A stretch of 64,000 bases of DNA. Origin: an uncultured Verrucomicrobiota bacterium (GTDB lineage: Bacteria > Verrucomicrobiota > Verrucomicrobiia > Limisphaerales > JADLHS01). Below, in pieces: positions 15,521 through 32,762 of this stretch. A program made the position numbers and the translations under genes. The stretch covers positions 28,064 to 92,063 of the forward strand of contig CAIKLQ010000501.1 of assembly GCA_903828255.1 (NCBI GenBank). The letters run 5' to 3'. How positions within the stretch are numbered: position 1 is the stretch's first letter; every line of letters begins with the position of its first letter. The notes beneath the pieces were generated by a model that was given only the letters and a program-made list of their open reading frames with translations, searched no databases and was not told the DNA's origin.

Positions 15521-15870
15521 GCGGATTGGGTTTATGATTTTTCTATACCCCTGTCAACGAATGTCATACCTTTCCAGCTATTCTATGAGCATGAAAACCG
15601 AACCAGTCACCTCAACTGAGAATCTGATCCGTGATTTCGGCTTCGCGCTTTCAATTATTTTTCGGGGCGTTTCAGCCAACATGCACTCCTTGTCTCTTAT
15701 TCTCCGTGCAGTGTTTCGAAATATTCTGCATCATTTATTTTATGAGCATGGCAACTTCAGCGACCAGAACGGGAATCAGGAACAACCACAATTACCGTAT
15801 CATTGCCGATTGGTCCAAGGTGAACATGCAGACGGCTTTGCCGTCCGTTTGAAATTCACCCCATATTCCT
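15521..15870. other. Leader region of the defence island
   Basis: This stretch lies between the repeat and the first defence gene. It is visibly more AT-rich than its surroundings. A 97-codon frame starts at ATG 15592 (MKTEPVTSTENLIRDFGFAL) and ends at 15884, overlapping the next gene; its coding status is doubtful. In another frame 15747-15852 reads NYRIIADWSKVN, which vaguely recalls the N-terminal part of IS transposases. The word ATGAGCATG occurs twice, about 160 bases apart. It probably holds the promoter for the plus-strand island, but I could not identify convincing boxes. Confidence 0.35.
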
Positions 15871-18800
15871 ATGGACGTATTTAACTTTCGCAATCGAATC
15901 ATCGAGGACTACAGCGGCTACGTTTCGAGCTTTATCTCCATCGCGCAATCACGCCTGCGTGAGTTCGTGGATCGCTGCTTTAAGTCCGGCTCCCTGTGGC
16001 CCGATCCGCTGATTCAACTGAACCCGACATTCAAGCCGGGCATGACCGTGGCGGAATTGGTGCAGGAAGATGTGCTCGCAACCGGCTGCACCAAGGTTTT
16101 CCGGCGCGATAAAACGGCGGCGGTCGGCAGCGGTGAAGACCTGCTTTTTCACCAGCATCAGGAAGACGCGATCCGCAAAGCAAAGGAGGGGCGCAACTAC
16201 GTGCTGACGACCGGCACCGGTTCCGGCAAGAGTCTTTCTTACATCGTCCCGATTGTGGACCACGTTCTCCGCGCCGGCTCGGGGCGCGGCATTCAGGCCA
16301 TTATCATCTACCCGATGAACGCGCTGGCCAACAGCCAGTTCGGGGAGCTGGAAAAGTTCCTGAAGCTCGGATTCGCTGGCGGCCAGGGTCCGGTCACCTT
16401 TGAGCGCTACACCGGACAGGAAGATGAGGAAACGCGCACGCGGATCATTGCCACGCCGCCGGACATCCTGCTGACGAATTACGTCATGCTGGAATTGATT
16501 CTCACCCGGCCGCGCGAGAAAAAACTCATCGCCTCCGCCAAGGGCTTGAAGTTTCTGGTGCTCGACGAACTTCACACCTACCGCGGTCGCCAGGGCGCGG
16601 ATGTCGCCCTCCTGTTGCGCCGCGTGCGCGAATTGCTCAATGCCGATGCGATGCAGTGTGTCGGCACCTCCGCGACATTGGCGGGCCGTGGCTCCTGGTC
16701 GGAACAGTGTGCGGATGTCGCCAAGCTTGCCACTCGCCTGTTCGGCGACGAGGTCGCCGGCAGCGACATTATCGGTGAAACTTTGGAGCGCGCCACTGCT
16801 CCCATTGACGAAACGAACGCCGACGATGTCGCCGCGCTCAGCGCGGTGTTCGCCCCCAATGCCCGACACCTGCCGGAAACGTTTGATCAACTCGCGGCGG
16901 ATCCCGTCGCCCGCTGGGTCGAAGGAACTTTTGGCATCGTCCCGCTGGCGGGTCGTCTCGTTCGTTCGCCCTCCATCCCCTTGACCGGCAAAAATGGCGC
17001 TGCCGAGCGTCTCGCCAAACTCACCGGCGCATCCACCGAACGCTGCAAGGAAGTTGTTGCGGCGACGCTCCTCGCTGGGGCCACCCGCATCCGGCATCCA
17101 CGCACGGGATTTCCCGTCTTCGCGTTCCGGCTGCATCAGTTCATTAGTCGTGGCGACACGCTTTACGCCACCGTTGAAACCCCGGAGCAACGCTATCTCA
17201 CCATTCACGGCCAGATTTATTCGCCGGAAGACCGCAGCAAGATTTTGCTTCCGCTCTGTTTCTGCCGCGAATGCGGGCAGGAATATTATTCCGTGTATCT
17301 CGCCAAGGACCCGCAGACGGGCGTGCAGAAGTTTCTCAGTCGCGAGGCCCACGAACGCACCGAGGTCGTCGGCCAGAAGCAGGGCCTCCTCTATATCAAC
17401 CCGTCGAAACCGTGGCCGCGTGATACGGAAATGGAAGCGCAGCTTGCCTGGCTGCCCACGGACTGGGTCGAGGAACGCAACGGCAAGCGGCAGGTGATCG
17501 CCTCCCGGCGCGAACGGATGCCGCGACATTACGTCGTGAAACCGGACGGCTCCATCGGTGCGGACGGTCTGGATGCCGCCTTCATCCCGGTGCCCTTCAT
17601 GTTCTGCCTCGGCTGCGGCGTGTCGCACACCGCGCGGCAGCGTTCTGATTTTTCCAAGCTCGGCACCCTCGGCTCGGAAGGCCGGAGCACCGCGACCACC
17701 ATCCTGACCACTTCGGCGGTGGCCGGCCTGCAACGCGAGGAGACGATCAAGCCCGAAGCGCGCAAGTTGCTCAGTTTCACCGACAATCGCCAGGACGCCT
17801 CACTGCAATCCGGCCACCTCAACGATTTCATCGAAGTCGGGCTGCTTCGCGGCGCGATCTACAAGGCGGCCGTGGCGGCTGGTGCCGATGGCTTGCGCGA
17901 CGACACCATCAGCCAGAAAGTCACAACCGCACTCGGACTGCGGTTCGAGGATTATGCCAAAGATCCCACCATCAAATATGGCCGGGACAAGGTGGAAACC
18001 GCCCTGCGCGATGTCGTGGGTTATCGGGTATATCGCGACCTGCGGCGCGGCTGGCGCGTGAACGCGCCGAACTTAGAGCAGTGCGGCCTGATCGAAATTG
18101 ATTACGCCGAACTCGACGCCGTTTCCGGCGACACCCCCCTGTGGACCGCTTTGCATCCGGTGCTCGGCAATGCCAGCGCCGAGACGCGCAAGGTCGTTTG
18201 CCGCACCCTTCTCGATTTCATACGGCGCGATCTCTGCACCGAGGTGGACTACCTCGACCGCGATACCCAGGACCGAATCAAGCGCAACAGCTTTAACGAG
18301 CTTCGCGACCCGTGGTCGTTTGACCCGGTTGAAAAACTCGACCAGCGGAAAATGGCGTTTCCCTGTTCCAAACAGGACGATTCTCCCGAACTGGAGGCAT
18401 CCTATATTTCCGCCCTTGGCGGCTTCGGCTTATTTCTTCGCTCGGCAAACACGTTCCCGGGCCAGCCCAAGCCCGATGTCGCCACCACCAAAGACCTAAT
18501 CTGCGCCTTGTTTGAGGGGTTACGGCAGGCAAACATCGTCCGCGAATGTGTGCCGAAGGGCGAGCGCGCCCCCGTGCCGGGTTATCGCATCAATTCCGGC
18601 GCCCTCATCTGGCGCGCGGGCGATGGCACCAAGGCTTACCACGACCGCATCCGCATGCCCACCGCTTCAGCCACCGGCAGCACGCCCAATAAATTCTTCG
18701 TCGAACTGTTCCGTTCGCGCATTCAGCAGATGCGCGGCGTTTCTTCGCGGGAACACACCGCGCAGGTGCCCGGTCCACTTCGGATCCAACGCGAAACCGA

Positions 18801-21087
18801 TTTTCGTTCGGCCAAACTGCCCATCCTTTTCTGTTCGCCGACGATGGAACTCGGAATCGACATCAAGGATTTGAACGCGGTCAATCTGCGCAACGTCCCG
18901 CCCACGCCAGCCAACTACGCTCAGCGCAGCGGGCGCGCCGGTCGCAGTGGTCAACCCGCGCTGGTGTTCGCCTACTGCTCGTTCGGGAGCCCGCACGACC
19001 AGTATTTCTTCAAGCATCCCGAACTCATGGTTTCCGGCCAGGTGCAGACGCCACGGCTCGACGTGGCCAATGAAGACCTAATTCGGTCGCACATCCACGC
19101 CGTCTGGTTGCGCGAAGCAGACCTCGATCTCGGCAACACACCCGGTGACCTCATTGTTCTAGGCGGCGACCCGCCCACCTTGGAGTTGCTCCCGGACGTG
19201 AAGAACAAGGTCCGCAGCCAGACCGCTGCCCAGCAGGCGCGCGTCCGCGCCCAGGAGGTGCTCGACGCACTCAGCCCGTATCTGGCGAGTGCCCCGTGGT
19301 ATTCCGCCGGCTGGCTTGATGAAGTGTTGCGCGGTATCCCGCAGGCGTTTGAGGCTGCGCTGGAACGCTGGCGTTTTCTTTACCGCACCGCGCGCAATCA
19401 GGCCGACGAGCAGCATCGCATTATTCTGGATCACTCGCGTCCGCAGGATCACGAAAACGCCAAGCGTCTGCGTCAGGAGGCGGAAGCCCAACTCAAGCTG
19501 CTCACCGACAAGCAGAGCGTCGTTCAATCAGACTTTTACAGCTATCGCTATTTTGCCAGCGAAGGCTTTCTGCCCGGTTACAATTTCCCGCGACTCCCGC
19601 TTTCGGCCTTTATCCCCGGCCGGCGCACCGCCCAGGAGGCCGAGGAGTTCATCTCCCGACCGCGTTTCCTCGCCATCTCGGAGTTTGGCCCCGGCGCACT
19701 TATCTATCACGAGGGCGCACGGTATCAGGTCACGCGTGTCATGATGCCGATGCAGGAGGGTGCCACCGGCGACTTGCCAACCTCAAAACTCATCGTGTGC
19801 AGTGCCTGTGGTTATCTGCATCCGGTGCTGAAGGAGCCTGGCCCGTCGAATTGCGAACGCTGCAAGCAGGCATTCGAGGCCAAGGACATTTGGTCAAATA
19901 TGTTCCGTCAACAAAACGTCGTCACTCGGCGGCGCGAGCGCATCAATTGTGATGAAGAGGAACGCCTCCGCCTCGGTTACGAAATCAAAACCGGCGTGCG
20001 CTTCGCCGAGCGCGATGGCCGACCACTCTTTCGCACCGCGCGCCTGCTCCTCGGGAGTGAACTCTTTGCCGAGTTGCAATACGGCGATGCCGCCGAATTG
20101 TGGCGCGTGAATCTCGGTTGGTCGCGCCGTGAGAACAAGGAGGACCGTGGTTTCTGGCTGGATGTCGAGCAGCGGCGTTGGACCAAGCGCGCCATTGACC
20201 CGGATGACGAGGATGAAAATAACGGCAAAGCACCCGCCCGCGTCCAGAAGGTTATTCCGTTTGTCAAAGACCGCCGGAACAGTCTGGTCATTGCGCTGGC
20301 CAATGAGTCGGATATGAACGTCATGGCTTCGCTTGAAGCCTCGCTCAAACGCGCCATCCAGATCGAATATCAACTCGAAGATTCCGAGTTGGCCACTGAG
20401 GCGCTCCCCACGCGGCAGAACCGTCGCCATCTTCTCTTTTATGAGGCGGCGGAGGGTGGAGCCGGTGTGCTGCGGCAGTTGGTAGAAGATCCAAAAGCAT
20501 GGACCCGGATCGCACGGCGGGCTTTGGAATTGTGCCACTTCAATCCCGATACCGGCGCTGATCTCGGCAAGGCCGAACACGCCCAGGAAAAATGTCAGGC
20601 CGCCTGCTACGACTGTTTGCTGAGCTACTTTAATCAGCCTGATCACGAATCTTTGGACCGGCACTGCGTCAAAGACCTGCTGCAACAGATCATGACCGGC
20701 ACAATGGAACCGTCGCCGGTCGAAATTCCCCGCCCTGAACATCTCGCCAGGTTGAAAAAACTCTGTGACACCGGCCTTGAAAAGCAGTTCCTCGATTTTC
20801 TGGACGAACACAGCCTCCGGTTGCCTGAGCGCGCCCAGCACTATTACGAAAAGTTCGGCACCCGCCCCGATTTCAGTTACACGGGCGAGAACCCGGCGTT
20901 CATCTATGTGGATGGCCCGCCGCACGATTTCCCGGAGCGCCAGTCTCGTGATACCGCTCAGAACTCGACCCTCAAGGCTGAGGGCATCACGGTCATTCGC
21001 TTCCATCACGCTGCGGATTGGGCATCGGTCGTCGCCCAGTATCCGAGTGTCTTCGGCAATTTAGGCACCACCGGAGGCGCAAAATGA
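15871..21087 (+). CDS. DEAD-type helicase with DUF1998 and C-terminal Vsr/DUF559-like nuclease
   Basis: This 1738-residue protein is a YprA/MrfA-like superfamily 2 helicase. It has the Q-like region [11 protein letters not shown], Walker [10 protein letters not shown] (~113-121), the LVLDELHTY box, GTSATLAG (motif III) and [33 protein letters not shown] is motif VI. Cysteine clusters [11 protein letters not shown] and CLGCG lie between the lobes. The DUF1998 signature [25 protein letters not shown] follows. The last ~110 residues ([37 protein letters not shown]) look like a Vsr/DUF559-type endonuclease fold. DUF1998 helicases are core parts of DISARM (DrmA/DrmB). Here helicase, DUF1998 and nuclease are one chain. 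Its TGA overlaps the ATG of the next gene. Confidence 0.9.
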   Translation: MDVFNFRNRIIEDYSGYVSSFISIAQSRLREFVDRCFKSGSLWPDPLIQLNPTFKPGMTVAELVQEDVLATGCTKVFRRDKTAAVGSGEDLLFHQHQEDAIRKAKEGRNYVLTTGTGSGKSLSYIVPIVDHVLRAGSGRGIQAIIIYPMNALANSQFGELEKFLKLGFAGGQGPVTFERYTGQEDEETRTRIIATPPDILLTNYVMLELILTRPREKKLIASAKGLKFLVLDELHTYRGRQGADVALLLRRVRELLNADAMQCVGTSATLAGRGSWSEQCADVAKLATRLFGDEVAGSDIIGETLERATAPIDETNADDVAALSAVFAPNARHLPETFDQLAADPVARWVEGTFGIVPLAGRLVRSPSIPLTGKNGAAERLAKLTGASTERCKEVVAATLLAGATRIRHPRTGFPVFAFRLHQFISRGDTLYATVETPEQRYLTIHGQIYSPEDRSKILLPLCFCRECGQEYYSVYLAKDPQTGVQKFLSREAHERTEVVGQKQGLLYINPSKPWPRDTEMEAQLAWLPTDWVEERNGKRQVIASRRERMPRHYVVKPDGSIGADGLDAAFIPVPFMFCLGCGVSHTARQRSDFSKLGTLGSEGRSTATTILTTSAVAGLQREETIKPEARKLLSFTDNRQDASLQSGHLNDFIEVGLLRGAIYKAAVAAGADGLRDDTISQKVTTALGLRFEDYAKDPTIKYGRDKVETALRDVVGYRVYRDLRRGWRVNAPNLEQCGLIEIDYAELDAVSGDTPLWTALHPVLGNASAETRKVVCRTLLDFIRRDLCTEVDYLDRDTQDRIKRNSFNELRDPWSFDPVEKLDQRKMAFPCSKQDDSPELEASYISALGGFGLFLRSANTFPGQPKPDVATTKDLICALFEGLRQANIVRECVPKGERAPVPGYRINSGALIWRAGDGTKAYHDRIRMPTASATGSTPNKFFVELFRSRIQQMRGVSSREHTAQVPGPLRIQRETDFRSAKLPILFCSPTMELGIDIKDLNAVNLRNVPPTPANYAQRSGRAGRSGQPALVFAYCSFGSPHDQYFFKHPELMVSGQVQTPRLDVANEDLIRSHIHAVWLREADLDLGNTPGDLIVLGGDPPTLELLPDVKNKVRSQTAAQQARVRAQEVLDALSPYLASAPWYSAGWLDEVLRGIPQAFEAALERWRFLYRTARNQADEQHRIILDHSRPQDHENAKRLRQEAEAQLKLLTDKQSVVQSDFYSYRYFASEGFLPGYNFPRLPLSAFIPGRRTAQEAEEFISRPRFLAISEFGPGALIYHEGARYQVTRVMMPMQEGATGDLPTSKLIVCSACGYLHPVLKEPGPSNCERCKQAFEAKDIWSNMFRQQNVVTRRRERINCDEEERLRLGYEIKTGVRFAERDGRPLFRTARLLLGSELFAELQYGDAAELWRVNLGWSRRENKEDRGFWLDVEQRRWTKRAIDPDDEDENNGKAPARVQKVIPFVKDRRNSLVIALANESDMNVMASLEASLKRAIQIEYQLEDSELATEALPTRQNRRHLLFYEAAEGGAGVLRQLVEDPKAWTRIARRALELCHFNPDTGADLGKAEHAQEKCQAACYDCLLSYFNQPDHESLDRHCVKDLLQQIMTGTMEPSPVEIPRPEHLARLKKLCDTGLEKQFLDFLDEHSLRLPERAQHYYEKFGTRPDFSYTGENPAFIYVDGPPHDFPERQSRDTAQNSTLKAEGITVIRFHHAADWASVVAQYPSVFGNLGTTGGAK

Positions 21088-23906
21088 GCTTCGCTCCGGG
21101 CACTCTCGTTAAGGCGCGCGGGCGCGAATGGGTCGTGTTACCGGAATCGGAGGAGGATTTTCTCGTTGTCCGTCCGCTGGGCGGCACGATTCAGGAAACC
21201 GCCGGTATTCATTCCCTGCTGGAGTCCGTCACTCCGGCCACTTTCGCCCCGCCAGCTCAAAACGATCTCGGCGACTTTGTTTCTTGTCGTCTGCTGCGCG
21301 ATGCCGTGCGTTTTGGTTTCCGTTCGAGTGCCGGCCCGTTCCGGTCCTTCGGTCGTCTCGCCGTTCAGCCGCGCCCTTATCAGCTAGTGCCGCTCCTCAT
21401 GGCACTGAAGCTCGACCCCATCCGGTTGCTTATCGCGGACGACGTGGGCATCGGCAAAACCATCGAAGCGTGTTTGGTCGCGAGGGAAATGTTAGATCGC
21501 GGTGAGATCACCCGGCTCTGCGTCCTGTGTCCGCCCCATCTCGCCGAGCAGTGGCAAAAGGAACTCGCCAGCAAATTTAACATCGCGGTCGAGCTGGTTC
21601 TTTCAAGCACGGCACGACGTCTCGAAAAAAATCTGCGCTCTGACCAGTCCATCTTCGATGTCTATCCGTTTGTCGTCGTCTCCATGGATTTCATCAAGGC
21701 CGACCGCCGCCGCCACGATTTTCTGCGCACCTGCCCGGATTTCGTCATCGTGGACGAAGCCCACACGTGCGCGTCCTCCGCCGAGGGCCGTGGCGCCGCT
21801 CATCAGCGGCACGAGCTTCTGGCGAAGCTCGCCGAAAAACCGGAGCGCCATCTCGTGCTCGTCACCGCCACGCCGCACAGCGGCAACGAGGGCGCGTTTC
21901 GTTCCTTGCTCACGCTGCTCACGCCCGCTTTCAAAAATTTGCCGGACGACCTCTCCGGCCCGGACAAGGCGATCCACCGCCGTCACCTCGCTGCTCATCT
22001 CGTCCAGCGCCGCCGCGCTGACTTGCGACATTTTCTTCAGCGCGACACGCCTTTCCCCGAACGTCTGGACACGGAAGCGCACTACGAACTCAGCCCCGCT
22101 TACAAGGCGCTCTTCGAGAAGGTGCTCGACTACGCTCGCGAAACCGTCACCGACGCGTCCGGCGGCGCACTGCATCAGCGGGTCCGCTGGTGGTCTGCGC
22201 TATCGCTGCTTCGCGCCATGGCCAGCAGTCCTGCCGCCGCTGCCGCCACGCTCACGGAACGCTCAAATGTGCTTGAAGCGGCTGACACCACTGCCGCCGA
22301 TGAACTTGGGCGCAAGTCTGTGCTCGATGCCACTGAAGACCTCGGCGACGAAGCCTCGGATGTCGCGCCCGGTGCCGACCCGGAAAAGGAGGGTGACAAT
22401 CCCGTGCGCCGGCGTCTGCTCGCCTTCGCCCGTGAAGCGAAAAAATTGTGCGGCGATGAGGATTACAAACTCACCAAACTCCTCCCGCGCATTCAGTCCC
22501 TGCTCAATGAAGGTTTCAAGCCCATCATTTTCTGTCGCTTCATCCAAACGGCCGAATATGTCGCGGCGGAGTTGCGCGACCGGCTCAAAAAAGTGGAGGT
22601 CACCTGCATCACCAGCCAGCTTGCGCCCGAGGAGCGCGCTGCCCGGATCGAAACTTTGGAGGGTAACGACGCCGTCGCCCGCATTCTCGTCTGCACCGAC
22701 TGTCTGAGTGAAGGCATCAACCTCCAGGAAAAATTCGACGCCGTGGTCCACTACGACCTTTCGTGGAATCCGACGCGGCACGAGCAGCGCGATGGCCGCG
22801 TGGATCGTTACGGCCAGACCAATGCGAAAAAACAGGTCCGCATCCTGACCTATTACGGCACGGACAATCAGATTGACGGGATCGTCCTCGATGTCCTGCT
22901 GCGCAAGCATCAGAAAATTCGTAACGCTCTTGGCGTTTCGGTGCCGATGCCTGTGGACAGCGAGCAGGTCGTCAAAGCCGTGTTCGAGGGTTTGTTGCTG
23001 CGCGGCCAGTCTGGCAAACAATCCGACGCTGTGCTGCCGGGATTCGACGAATACTTTCGCCCGCAGAAACAGCAGCTCCACGAACAATGGGAAGCCGTCG
23101 CCGACCGCGAGAAACGCTCGCGCACGATGTTCGCCCAGGAATCCATCAAGTTTGATGAGGTTGGCGCCGAGTTGGCTGCCGCCGAGCACGCCATCGGCTC
23201 GCCGGCTGAAATCTCCAATTTCTTCCGGTCCACGCTCACGCTTTCCGGCGCGGTGGTGAATGACGAAGCCATTCTCAAGACCGATCTGGCAGGACTCAAG
23301 CCCGCCGTCCGCGAGGCGCTCGGGGGTGCCACCCGTCTGGAAGTCGCGTTCGAGCCGGTTGCCGCCAAGAATGTCACGCTGTTGCACCGCACGCACCCGC
23401 TCGTTGAGGGTCTCGCCTCCTATGTTCTAAACTCCGCGCTCGACCCCTTGCTCGGCGGTCTCGCCCGGCGCGCGGGTGTCATCCGCTCGAAGACCGTGAC
23501 TACGCGCACGGTTCTGATGCTCTTGCGGCTCCGCTTTCACATTGTCACCACCACGCGCGAAGGCGAACGCCATTTGCTCGCCGAAGATGCGCTGCTCACC
23601 GCTTTCACCGGCGACCCGGCCGCCCCGCAATGGCTGCCGGAAGTTGACGCGGAAAAACTCATCGCGGTGAAGCCGGACGCCAGCGTGCCGCCGGACATTG
23701 CCATTCACCAGCTCGCTTCCGTCACAGATCATTTGCCCGGCATGATTCCGATGCTCGACGAGTTTGCCAACAAGCGTGGACAAGAACTTCTCGAAGCCCA
23801 TCGTCGCGTCCGCAGCGCTGCTGGTGCCAAGGGCAGCTACCGCATTGATCACAGTCCGCCGGATGTGCTCGGCATCTATATCTTCCTCCCCGTTACGAAG
23901 CTATGA
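21084..23906 (+). CDS. SNF2-type helicase, DrmD-like
   Basis: ATG 21084 overlaps the upstream stop (ATGA) and has GGAGG just before it, giving 940 residues. The N-terminal ~55 residues ([16 protein letters not shown]) form a small SH3-like module seen in DISARM DrmD-type proteins. SNF2 motifs are ADDVGIGKT (Walker A, ~119-126), [15 protein letters not shown], and the C-terminal lobe [11 protein letters not shown] and [14 protein letters not shown] variable acidic insert (~residues 400-450) separates the lobes. The expected role is ATP-driven DNA translocation or remodelling in a restriction-like complex with its overlapping neighbours. A second, different SNF2 protein is at 42276. Confidence 0.88.
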   Translation: MSFAPGTLVKARGREWVVLPESEEDFLVVRPLGGTIQETAGIHSLLESVTPATFAPPAQNDLGDFVSCRLLRDAVRFGFRSSAGPFRSFGRLAVQPRPYQLVPLLMALKLDPIRLLIADDVGIGKTIEACLVAREMLDRGEITRLCVLCPPHLAEQWQKELASKFNIAVELVLSSTARRLEKNLRSDQSIFDVYPFVVVSMDFIKADRRRHDFLRTCPDFVIVDEAHTCASSAEGRGAAHQRHELLAKLAEKPERHLVLVTATPHSGNEGAFRSLLTLLTPAFKNLPDDLSGPDKAIHRRHLAAHLVQRRRADLRHFLQRDTPFPERLDTEAHYELSPAYKALFEKVLDYARETVTDASGGALHQRVRWWSALSLLRAMASSPAAAAATLTERSNVLEAADTTAADELGRKSVLDATEDLGDEASDVAPGADPEKEGDNPVRRRLLAFAREAKKLCGDEDYKLTKLLPRIQSLLNEGFKPIIFCRFIQTAEYVAAELRDRLKKVEVTCITSQLAPEERAARIETLEGNDAVARILVCTDCLSEGINLQEKFDAVVHYDLSWNPTRHEQRDGRVDRYGQTNAKKQVRILTYYGTDNQIDGIVLDVLLRKHQKIRNALGVSVPMPVDSEQVVKAVFEGLLLRGQSGKQSDAVLPGFDEYFRPQKQQLHEQWEAVADREKRSRTMFAQESIKFDEVGAELAAAEHAIGSPAEISNFFRSTLTLSGAVVNDEAILKTDLAGLKPAVREALGGATRLEVAFEPVAAKNVTLLHRTHPLVEGLASYVLNSALDPLLGGLARRAGVIRSKTVTTRTVLMLLRLRFHIVTTTREGERHLLAEDALLTAFTGDPAAPQWLPEVDAEKLIAVKPDASVPPDIAIHQLASVTDHLPGMIPMLDEFANKRGQELLEAHRRVRSAAGAKGSYRIDHSPPDVLGIYIFLPVTKL

Positions 23907-24345
23907 GCCGCAAATGGATCATTCCTGAATGCCTTCAGTCTAAAGTGACTGACGAAGATGTTTTTCGTGATTGGCTCACGCGAAAGGCACGCAGTATTCG
24001 CAGGCGGGACAATAAAAGAGATCTCAAGGTGCTTTCCCAAAGCGGCACCAAACAAGCGATAATAGACGCCATAGAACAGTCCGCCGGTCGCGACTACTTC
24101 ACTGGAGAGGCGCTCGATTGGGCATCTATCAGCAGGTGGAATAACGAGGATGCCAAACGAGGCGGTGCGAAATATCGCAAAGCATTTTGGCATCTGCCGA
24201 CCGTGGACCACGATCATGATAAGGCGGGTAAGCCGGTGTTCCGCCTCTGTTCCTGGCGGATGAATGATTCCAAGAATGACCAGAGCATTGCGGAATTTTT
24301 GCAACTCGCGGCGCGAGTCCAAAAGCATCGCGGAGGAAGGCACTC

Positions 24346-24349
<4 letters not shown>
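23903..24349 (+). CDS. HNH-type endonuclease candidate
   Basis: This 148-residue protein overlaps both neighbours by ATGA. The C-terminal half has PTVDHDHDKAGKPVFRLCSW followed by RMNDSKNDQSIAEFLQL. This matches the order of an HNH/beta-beta-alpha-metal core: a D-H at the first strand, a turn, an Asn in place of the second conserved residue (RMND), and a Lys further on (SKND). The zinc-binding CxxC pairs of many HNH enzymes are absent. The N-terminal half is basic (RKARSIRRRDNKRD). It may be the cutting subunit of the helicase/methylase module. The call is from the motif pattern only. Confidence 0.55.
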
Positions 24350-29027
<4,678 letters not shown>

Positions 29028-29031
<4 letters not shown>

Positions 29032-31013
29032 AGCCAGACGACGTAAAGCAAGAGCAGCAACTACTTTTTGACCCGCGTTTCTTGGAGCAATACACGGGGC
29101 GAATGCTGCTTCACGATCCTGTCAGCGCAATCGTCGAGTTGGTGGCCAACGGTTGGGACGCTGGTGCGACGCGAGTCGCGATTGACTGGCCTACTCAGCG
29201 TAGTGAGCATCTGCGCGTCACCGACAATGGGGAAGGCATGACCGAAGATCAGTTTCTGCGACGCTGGCTTACGTTGTCCTATGATCGCATCAAGGAGCAG
29301 GGTTCAACTGTTGCTGTCGTGGGGAGACCAGACCAAGCACAGCGGGCAGTTTTTGGTCGGAACGGTATTGGCCGGTTTGCTGCGTTTTGCTTTGGCAACG
29401 AATACACCGTCGCCACATCGGCAGAGGGACAGAAAGTTACTTACGCAGTGCGCCGGGGCGTGGCAAAACCAATTGATTTGTCCAAGCGAAGCAAACGCAA
29501 GTCATCAAAATCGGGGACGGTGATTGAGGTTGTTCAAGATGGGCAACAGCCGCTGTCAGCCGAATCAATTCGGTCTGAACTAGGGAAACGATTTCTAACT
29601 GACCCAGCCTTTGAAGTTTCCGTAAACTCCGTTCGCGTTGATTTTGAAGATATTGACCGGAAGGGCGTTGAGGAGTTCCAGGTGGAAATCCCGGACGTTA
29701 CACCTGTCCGCGTTCTGATGATTGACACCCAACGCACAGACCGGACGACGAAGCAACATGGTGTGGCCTGGCATGTGAACGGTCGCTTGGTGGGTAAGTG
29801 TGGTTGGAGCGGGAACGGTTTTGATGACATGGTTGATGGGCGGAGAATAGAGGCCAAGCGTTTCACGTTCATCATTTTTGCGGACTGCCTTGCCACGACC
29901 GACGCAGTGAGGCCGGACTGGAGCGGGTTCAATGAAGACAATGAGCTTTACCTGAAGGTGCGAGAGAAGGTGCTTCCGACGCTGCGCGAACGCATCTTGA
30001 ATCTGGCCAAGGATCGGCGGGACGAAACCACGAAGGAAGTTCGGCGGGCGAACGCGGCGGTTCTCCGTCAGATGACGCCGTTGAGTCGCGAGAAGTGGAA
30101 CGAATTTGTTGAGCAGGCGCAGGAAGCCTGCCCCAGTCTTTCACAGCCGGAACTCCAGAGTTTGTCGGGCGTGCTCGCCAATCTGGAAATTTCCGGTTCA
30201 CGCTACGCGCTACTACACAAGCTGCACGAGTTGAACCCCGATCAACTGGATGACCTCCACACGATTTTGCAAGACTGGACGGTGGACATGGCCAAGATCG
30301 TCCTCGACGAGTTGCAAGTGCGCCTGAAACTGGTGGACGAACTGCTGGCGAAGACCTCGGCCACTGACACGCAAGAAGTTCAGGAACTCCAACCTTTGTT
30401 CCATCGTGGCCTTTGGATTTTCGGGCCTGAGTTTGAAACCATCGAGTTTACGTCGAACCAGGGCATGAGCACGGTCATTCAGAAGTTGTTTGAGAGGGAC
30501 ATCCAAGGATCACTCAAGCGCCCCGATTTTGTTGTGCTGCCAGATGGAACGGCGGGCCTTTACTCGTATCCCAAGTATGACGATTCCAACGCAGAGATCG
30601 GGGTGGATCGTCTCGTAATTGTGGAACTCAAGCGGCCTGGGATCGTGGTCGGCGGTGAACAAAAGAACCAGTGCTGGGGATACGTGAAGGAACTTTTTAA
30701 TAAGGGCTTGCTCGTGGATTATTCCCGCGTCACCTGCTATGTGCTCGGCTCGCAGATCGAGGCTGCCGAGAGCGGCGAACGCAAGGAGATGAATGATCGT
30801 GTGCGTATCCTCCCACTGACGTTCAATACAGTGCTGGAGCGAGCCAAGAGCCGATTGCTTAAACTTTACGACCGCGTGAAGACTGCCCCGTTCCTCCAGG
30901 GGCAAGACATCGAGAGATTCCTGGGCGAGACGGTTGAGCCTTCAGATGAATTACCCCTTGAGCTGGAGGCGCTGAAACAGGCCGAGGCGGTTGAGGAGAA
31001 AAGGGCAGTCTGA
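29028..31013 (+). CDS. GHKL (MutL/Hsp90-type) ATPase fused to DUF4263-like PD-(D/E)XK nuclease
   Basis: This 661-residue protein carries a GHKL ATPase in its N-terminal part. The N box is Glu37..Asn41..Asp44 (IVELVANGWDAGAT), motif DNGEGM is at 66-71 and the G-rich loop GRNGIGRFA is at 110-118. A helical middle region (about 300-460) follows. The C-terminal third has RPDFVVL (Asp500) and LVIVELKRPG (Glu533-x-Lys535), followed by QCWGYVKEL. This is the PD-(D/E)XK layout of DUF4263, the domain of Shedu proteins. ATP-driven dimer closure could gate cutting. Its start overlaps the methylase stop (ATGA), so it belongs to the same system. Confidence 0.82.
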
Positions 31014-31027
31014 CCAGGAGCGCGAAT

Positions 31028-32239
31028 GTGAACCCCGGAATATACATCAACAAAGAGTCGCCTAAGCCGTCCATGCCGCCGACATCGTTTGACGAGGTGG
31101 CGAAAAAGATCGGCCAACAAATCGCCGACGGAATCATGGAGCGCATCAAGTCGTTCCCAAAGCGCGAGGCGATCCTGGGCGGGCAGGCAGGCAGAATGGA
31201 TTCATTGCCGGAAGATATTCTTTGGGACGGGTTGGGAGAGGAGTCCGCGCCGATCTTTGTCGTTTACAAATTGATCCACGAGGCTTTTTCGAGCGCGCCC
31301 CAGTTCTTCCGTTCAGCATTGGTTGAGTTTTTGCGTGCTCAACCGGAACGGTTTTCTCAGGTGTTCAACCGCGAAACCATCTGGTCCGTCATGGCGGCGC
31401 AACCGGTTGCAGAGCGCCCCAAGGCTTGTCCACACGTTGAGGACATCGTGAAATTTCTGACTCAAATCCAGCGGCGAGGCATTTGGTGGCGCTCGGATGA
31501 GGAGATTCGACGCGAGGCGGAAGCCATTTATCAGAGTCTGAATGCCAAGGATGGCGTCTTCCAAAAGGGGTTTGCGGCATTGCAAGCGTTGCAGCTCGAA
31601 AAGGCGCGAGGCATCACCGCCGGCAATCTGCTCCTGTTAGTGCCCGGCCGGCTCGCGGCTTATGCCGATGAAGTGGTTTCGCTGGGACGGATGGAAAATC
31701 TGCCATCGTCAAAGGAGTTGCACGCTCGTGTGGACGAATTCACGCGGGATGAACCTAAAGACGTGCGCCATGTGAGCATCCCGCTCGACCTGCTTTATAC
31801 GATCAAGGAAGACGACTTGTTGCATGTGCGGATTCTGGTTCGTGCGAAGGCAGATGCCGCTGACCGCGCGGAGATCCGTCGCCGTTCGCTTTATCTCCGC
31901 TACTTTCTCCGCAAAGCATTTGCCGGCTACAAGCCGGAGCAACTCGATCTAAAACTCGCGTTCTATCTGGATTCCGAATCCGCACATTTACCATGGCACG
32001 GCAGCGATAGCCTTTTTCACCCAGAAGAATGGATTAACCGAAAGTCTTTTTGGAACGATTTGTGCCCCGGAGCAGACCCTGAAAAACTCCTTGGGGTCAT
32101 CCGTAAGGCCGCGACCACTGCGCTGAACAAGGAGAACATCGTCGCTAAGCTCAAATTGCATTTCAACCGCGTTCGCTCCGCGAAGCCGCCAGCGAATGAG
32201 GAGATGTCATTATTTCCAGTTGCGGGGAGCAGGTCGTGA
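31028..32239 (+). CDS. Unknown defence-island protein, possibly restriction-endonuclease-like
   Basis: This 403-residue protein starts at GTG 31028, with AGGAG 7-8 bases upstream. The first ~240 residues are helical without known motifs. The C-terminal part has RRRSLYLRYFLRKAFAGYKPEQLDLKLAFYLDSES, then LPWHGSDSLFHPEEWINRKSFW and PEKLLGVIRKAA. The order (a charged strand, a P-W-x-G-S-D turn, an aromatic 'sFWndl' segment) distantly recalls TdeIII-type restriction enzymes, but I cannot place a full PD-(D/E)XK motif. It lies 14 bases after the GHKL gene and is probably co-transcribed. Confidence 0.5.
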   Translation: MNPGIYINKESPKPSMPPTSFDEVAKKIGQQIADGIMERIKSFPKREAILGGQAGRMDSLPEDILWDGLGEESAPIFVVYKLIHEAFSSAPQFFRSALVEFLRAQPERFSQVFNRETIWSVMAAQPVAERPKACPHVEDIVKFLTQIQRRGIWWRSDEEIRREAEAIYQSLNAKDGVFQKGFAALQALQLEKARGITAGNLLLLVPGRLAAYADEVVSLGRMENLPSSKELHARVDEFTRDEPKDVRHVSIPLDLLYTIKEDDLLHVRILVRAKADAADRAEIRRRSLYLRYFLRKAFAGYKPEQLDLKLAFYLDSESAHLPWHGSDSLFHPEEWINRKSFWNDLCPGADPEKLLGVIRKAATTALNKENIVAKLKLHFNRVRSAKPPANEEMSLFPVAGSRS

Positions 32240-32328
32240 AAAATATTGAGACATTTAGTTTTAATCACTGCACCAGGAATGATTGCGACTGCAAAAGAGG
32301 AATCAAAGAAGCCTAAAAGCACTGAATT

Positions 32329-32736
32329 ATGAGTGTGAAAAGTCAGAATATTATGCGCAACGATCTTTCAAATCAGGGGCGAGCACTCCTGAAACTGATC
32401 GTGCAACACGCCACAACTGCCGGCTTTGTGCCGGGCGACCCAGGCACGTATCTCGGCTACAAGGAATGTTGCGTGGCACTCGGTGCTGCGCCGGCTCACG
32501 CGGATTTGCCTTGGGGGCGGTTGTTGCAAAAGCACGGCCTGAATGATTTGAATGAATGGACTCAGCGACACAATCTTCCGCGGGTCACTGGGTTGATTGT
32601 GAATCAGACAGGCGACCGCCAATATTGGCCCGGAGGCGATTTCTTTGAATCCAATGGGCGTCGGGACATGGATGGCACGTGGTGGGAGGATCAAGCCAAG
32701 CAGGCAGCACAAACGAACTGGCAGCCCTTCCTTTAA
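32329..32736 (+). CDS. Small conserved-looking protein, unknown
   Basis: This 135-residue protein begins MSVKSQNIMRNDLSNQGRAL. The N-terminal part (GRALLKLIVQHATTAG) looks helical. The centre, YLGYKECCVALGAAP followed by LLQKHGLNDLNEWTQRHNLP and RVTGLIVN, gives the impression of a small winged or helix-turn-helix-like module. The end is Trp-rich (GTWWEDQAKQAAQTNWQPFL). I have the impression of similar proteins near restriction genes but cannot name a family. A 90-base gap precedes it and 26 bases separate it from the HEPN-motif gene. Confidence 0.55.
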   Translation: MSVKSQNIMRNDLSNQGRALLKLIVQHATTAGFVPGDPGTYLGYKECCVALGAAPAHADLPWGRLLQKHGLNDLNEWTQRHNLPRVTGLIVNQTGDRQYWPGGDFFESNGRRDMDGTWWEDQAKQAAQTNWQPFL

Positions 32737-32762
32737 ATCATAAACAGAATCGTTGCCATTCC

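Noticed and set aside
15747-15852. 36-codon frame containing ADWSKVN as an IS transposase remnant
   Set aside because: The similarity is too short and no inverted repeats or further transposase fragments were seen; mentioned only within the leader region.
15949-17733. 594-codon minus-strand frame inside the DUF1998 helicase gene
   Set aside because: It is antisense to conserved helicase motifs in high-GC DNA; no recognisable protein features.
21502-22707. 401-codon plus frame within the DrmD-like gene
   Set aside because: A shadow frame rich in Arg, Ser and Pro, typical of out-of-frame GC-rich reading; the SNF2 motifs are in the other frame.
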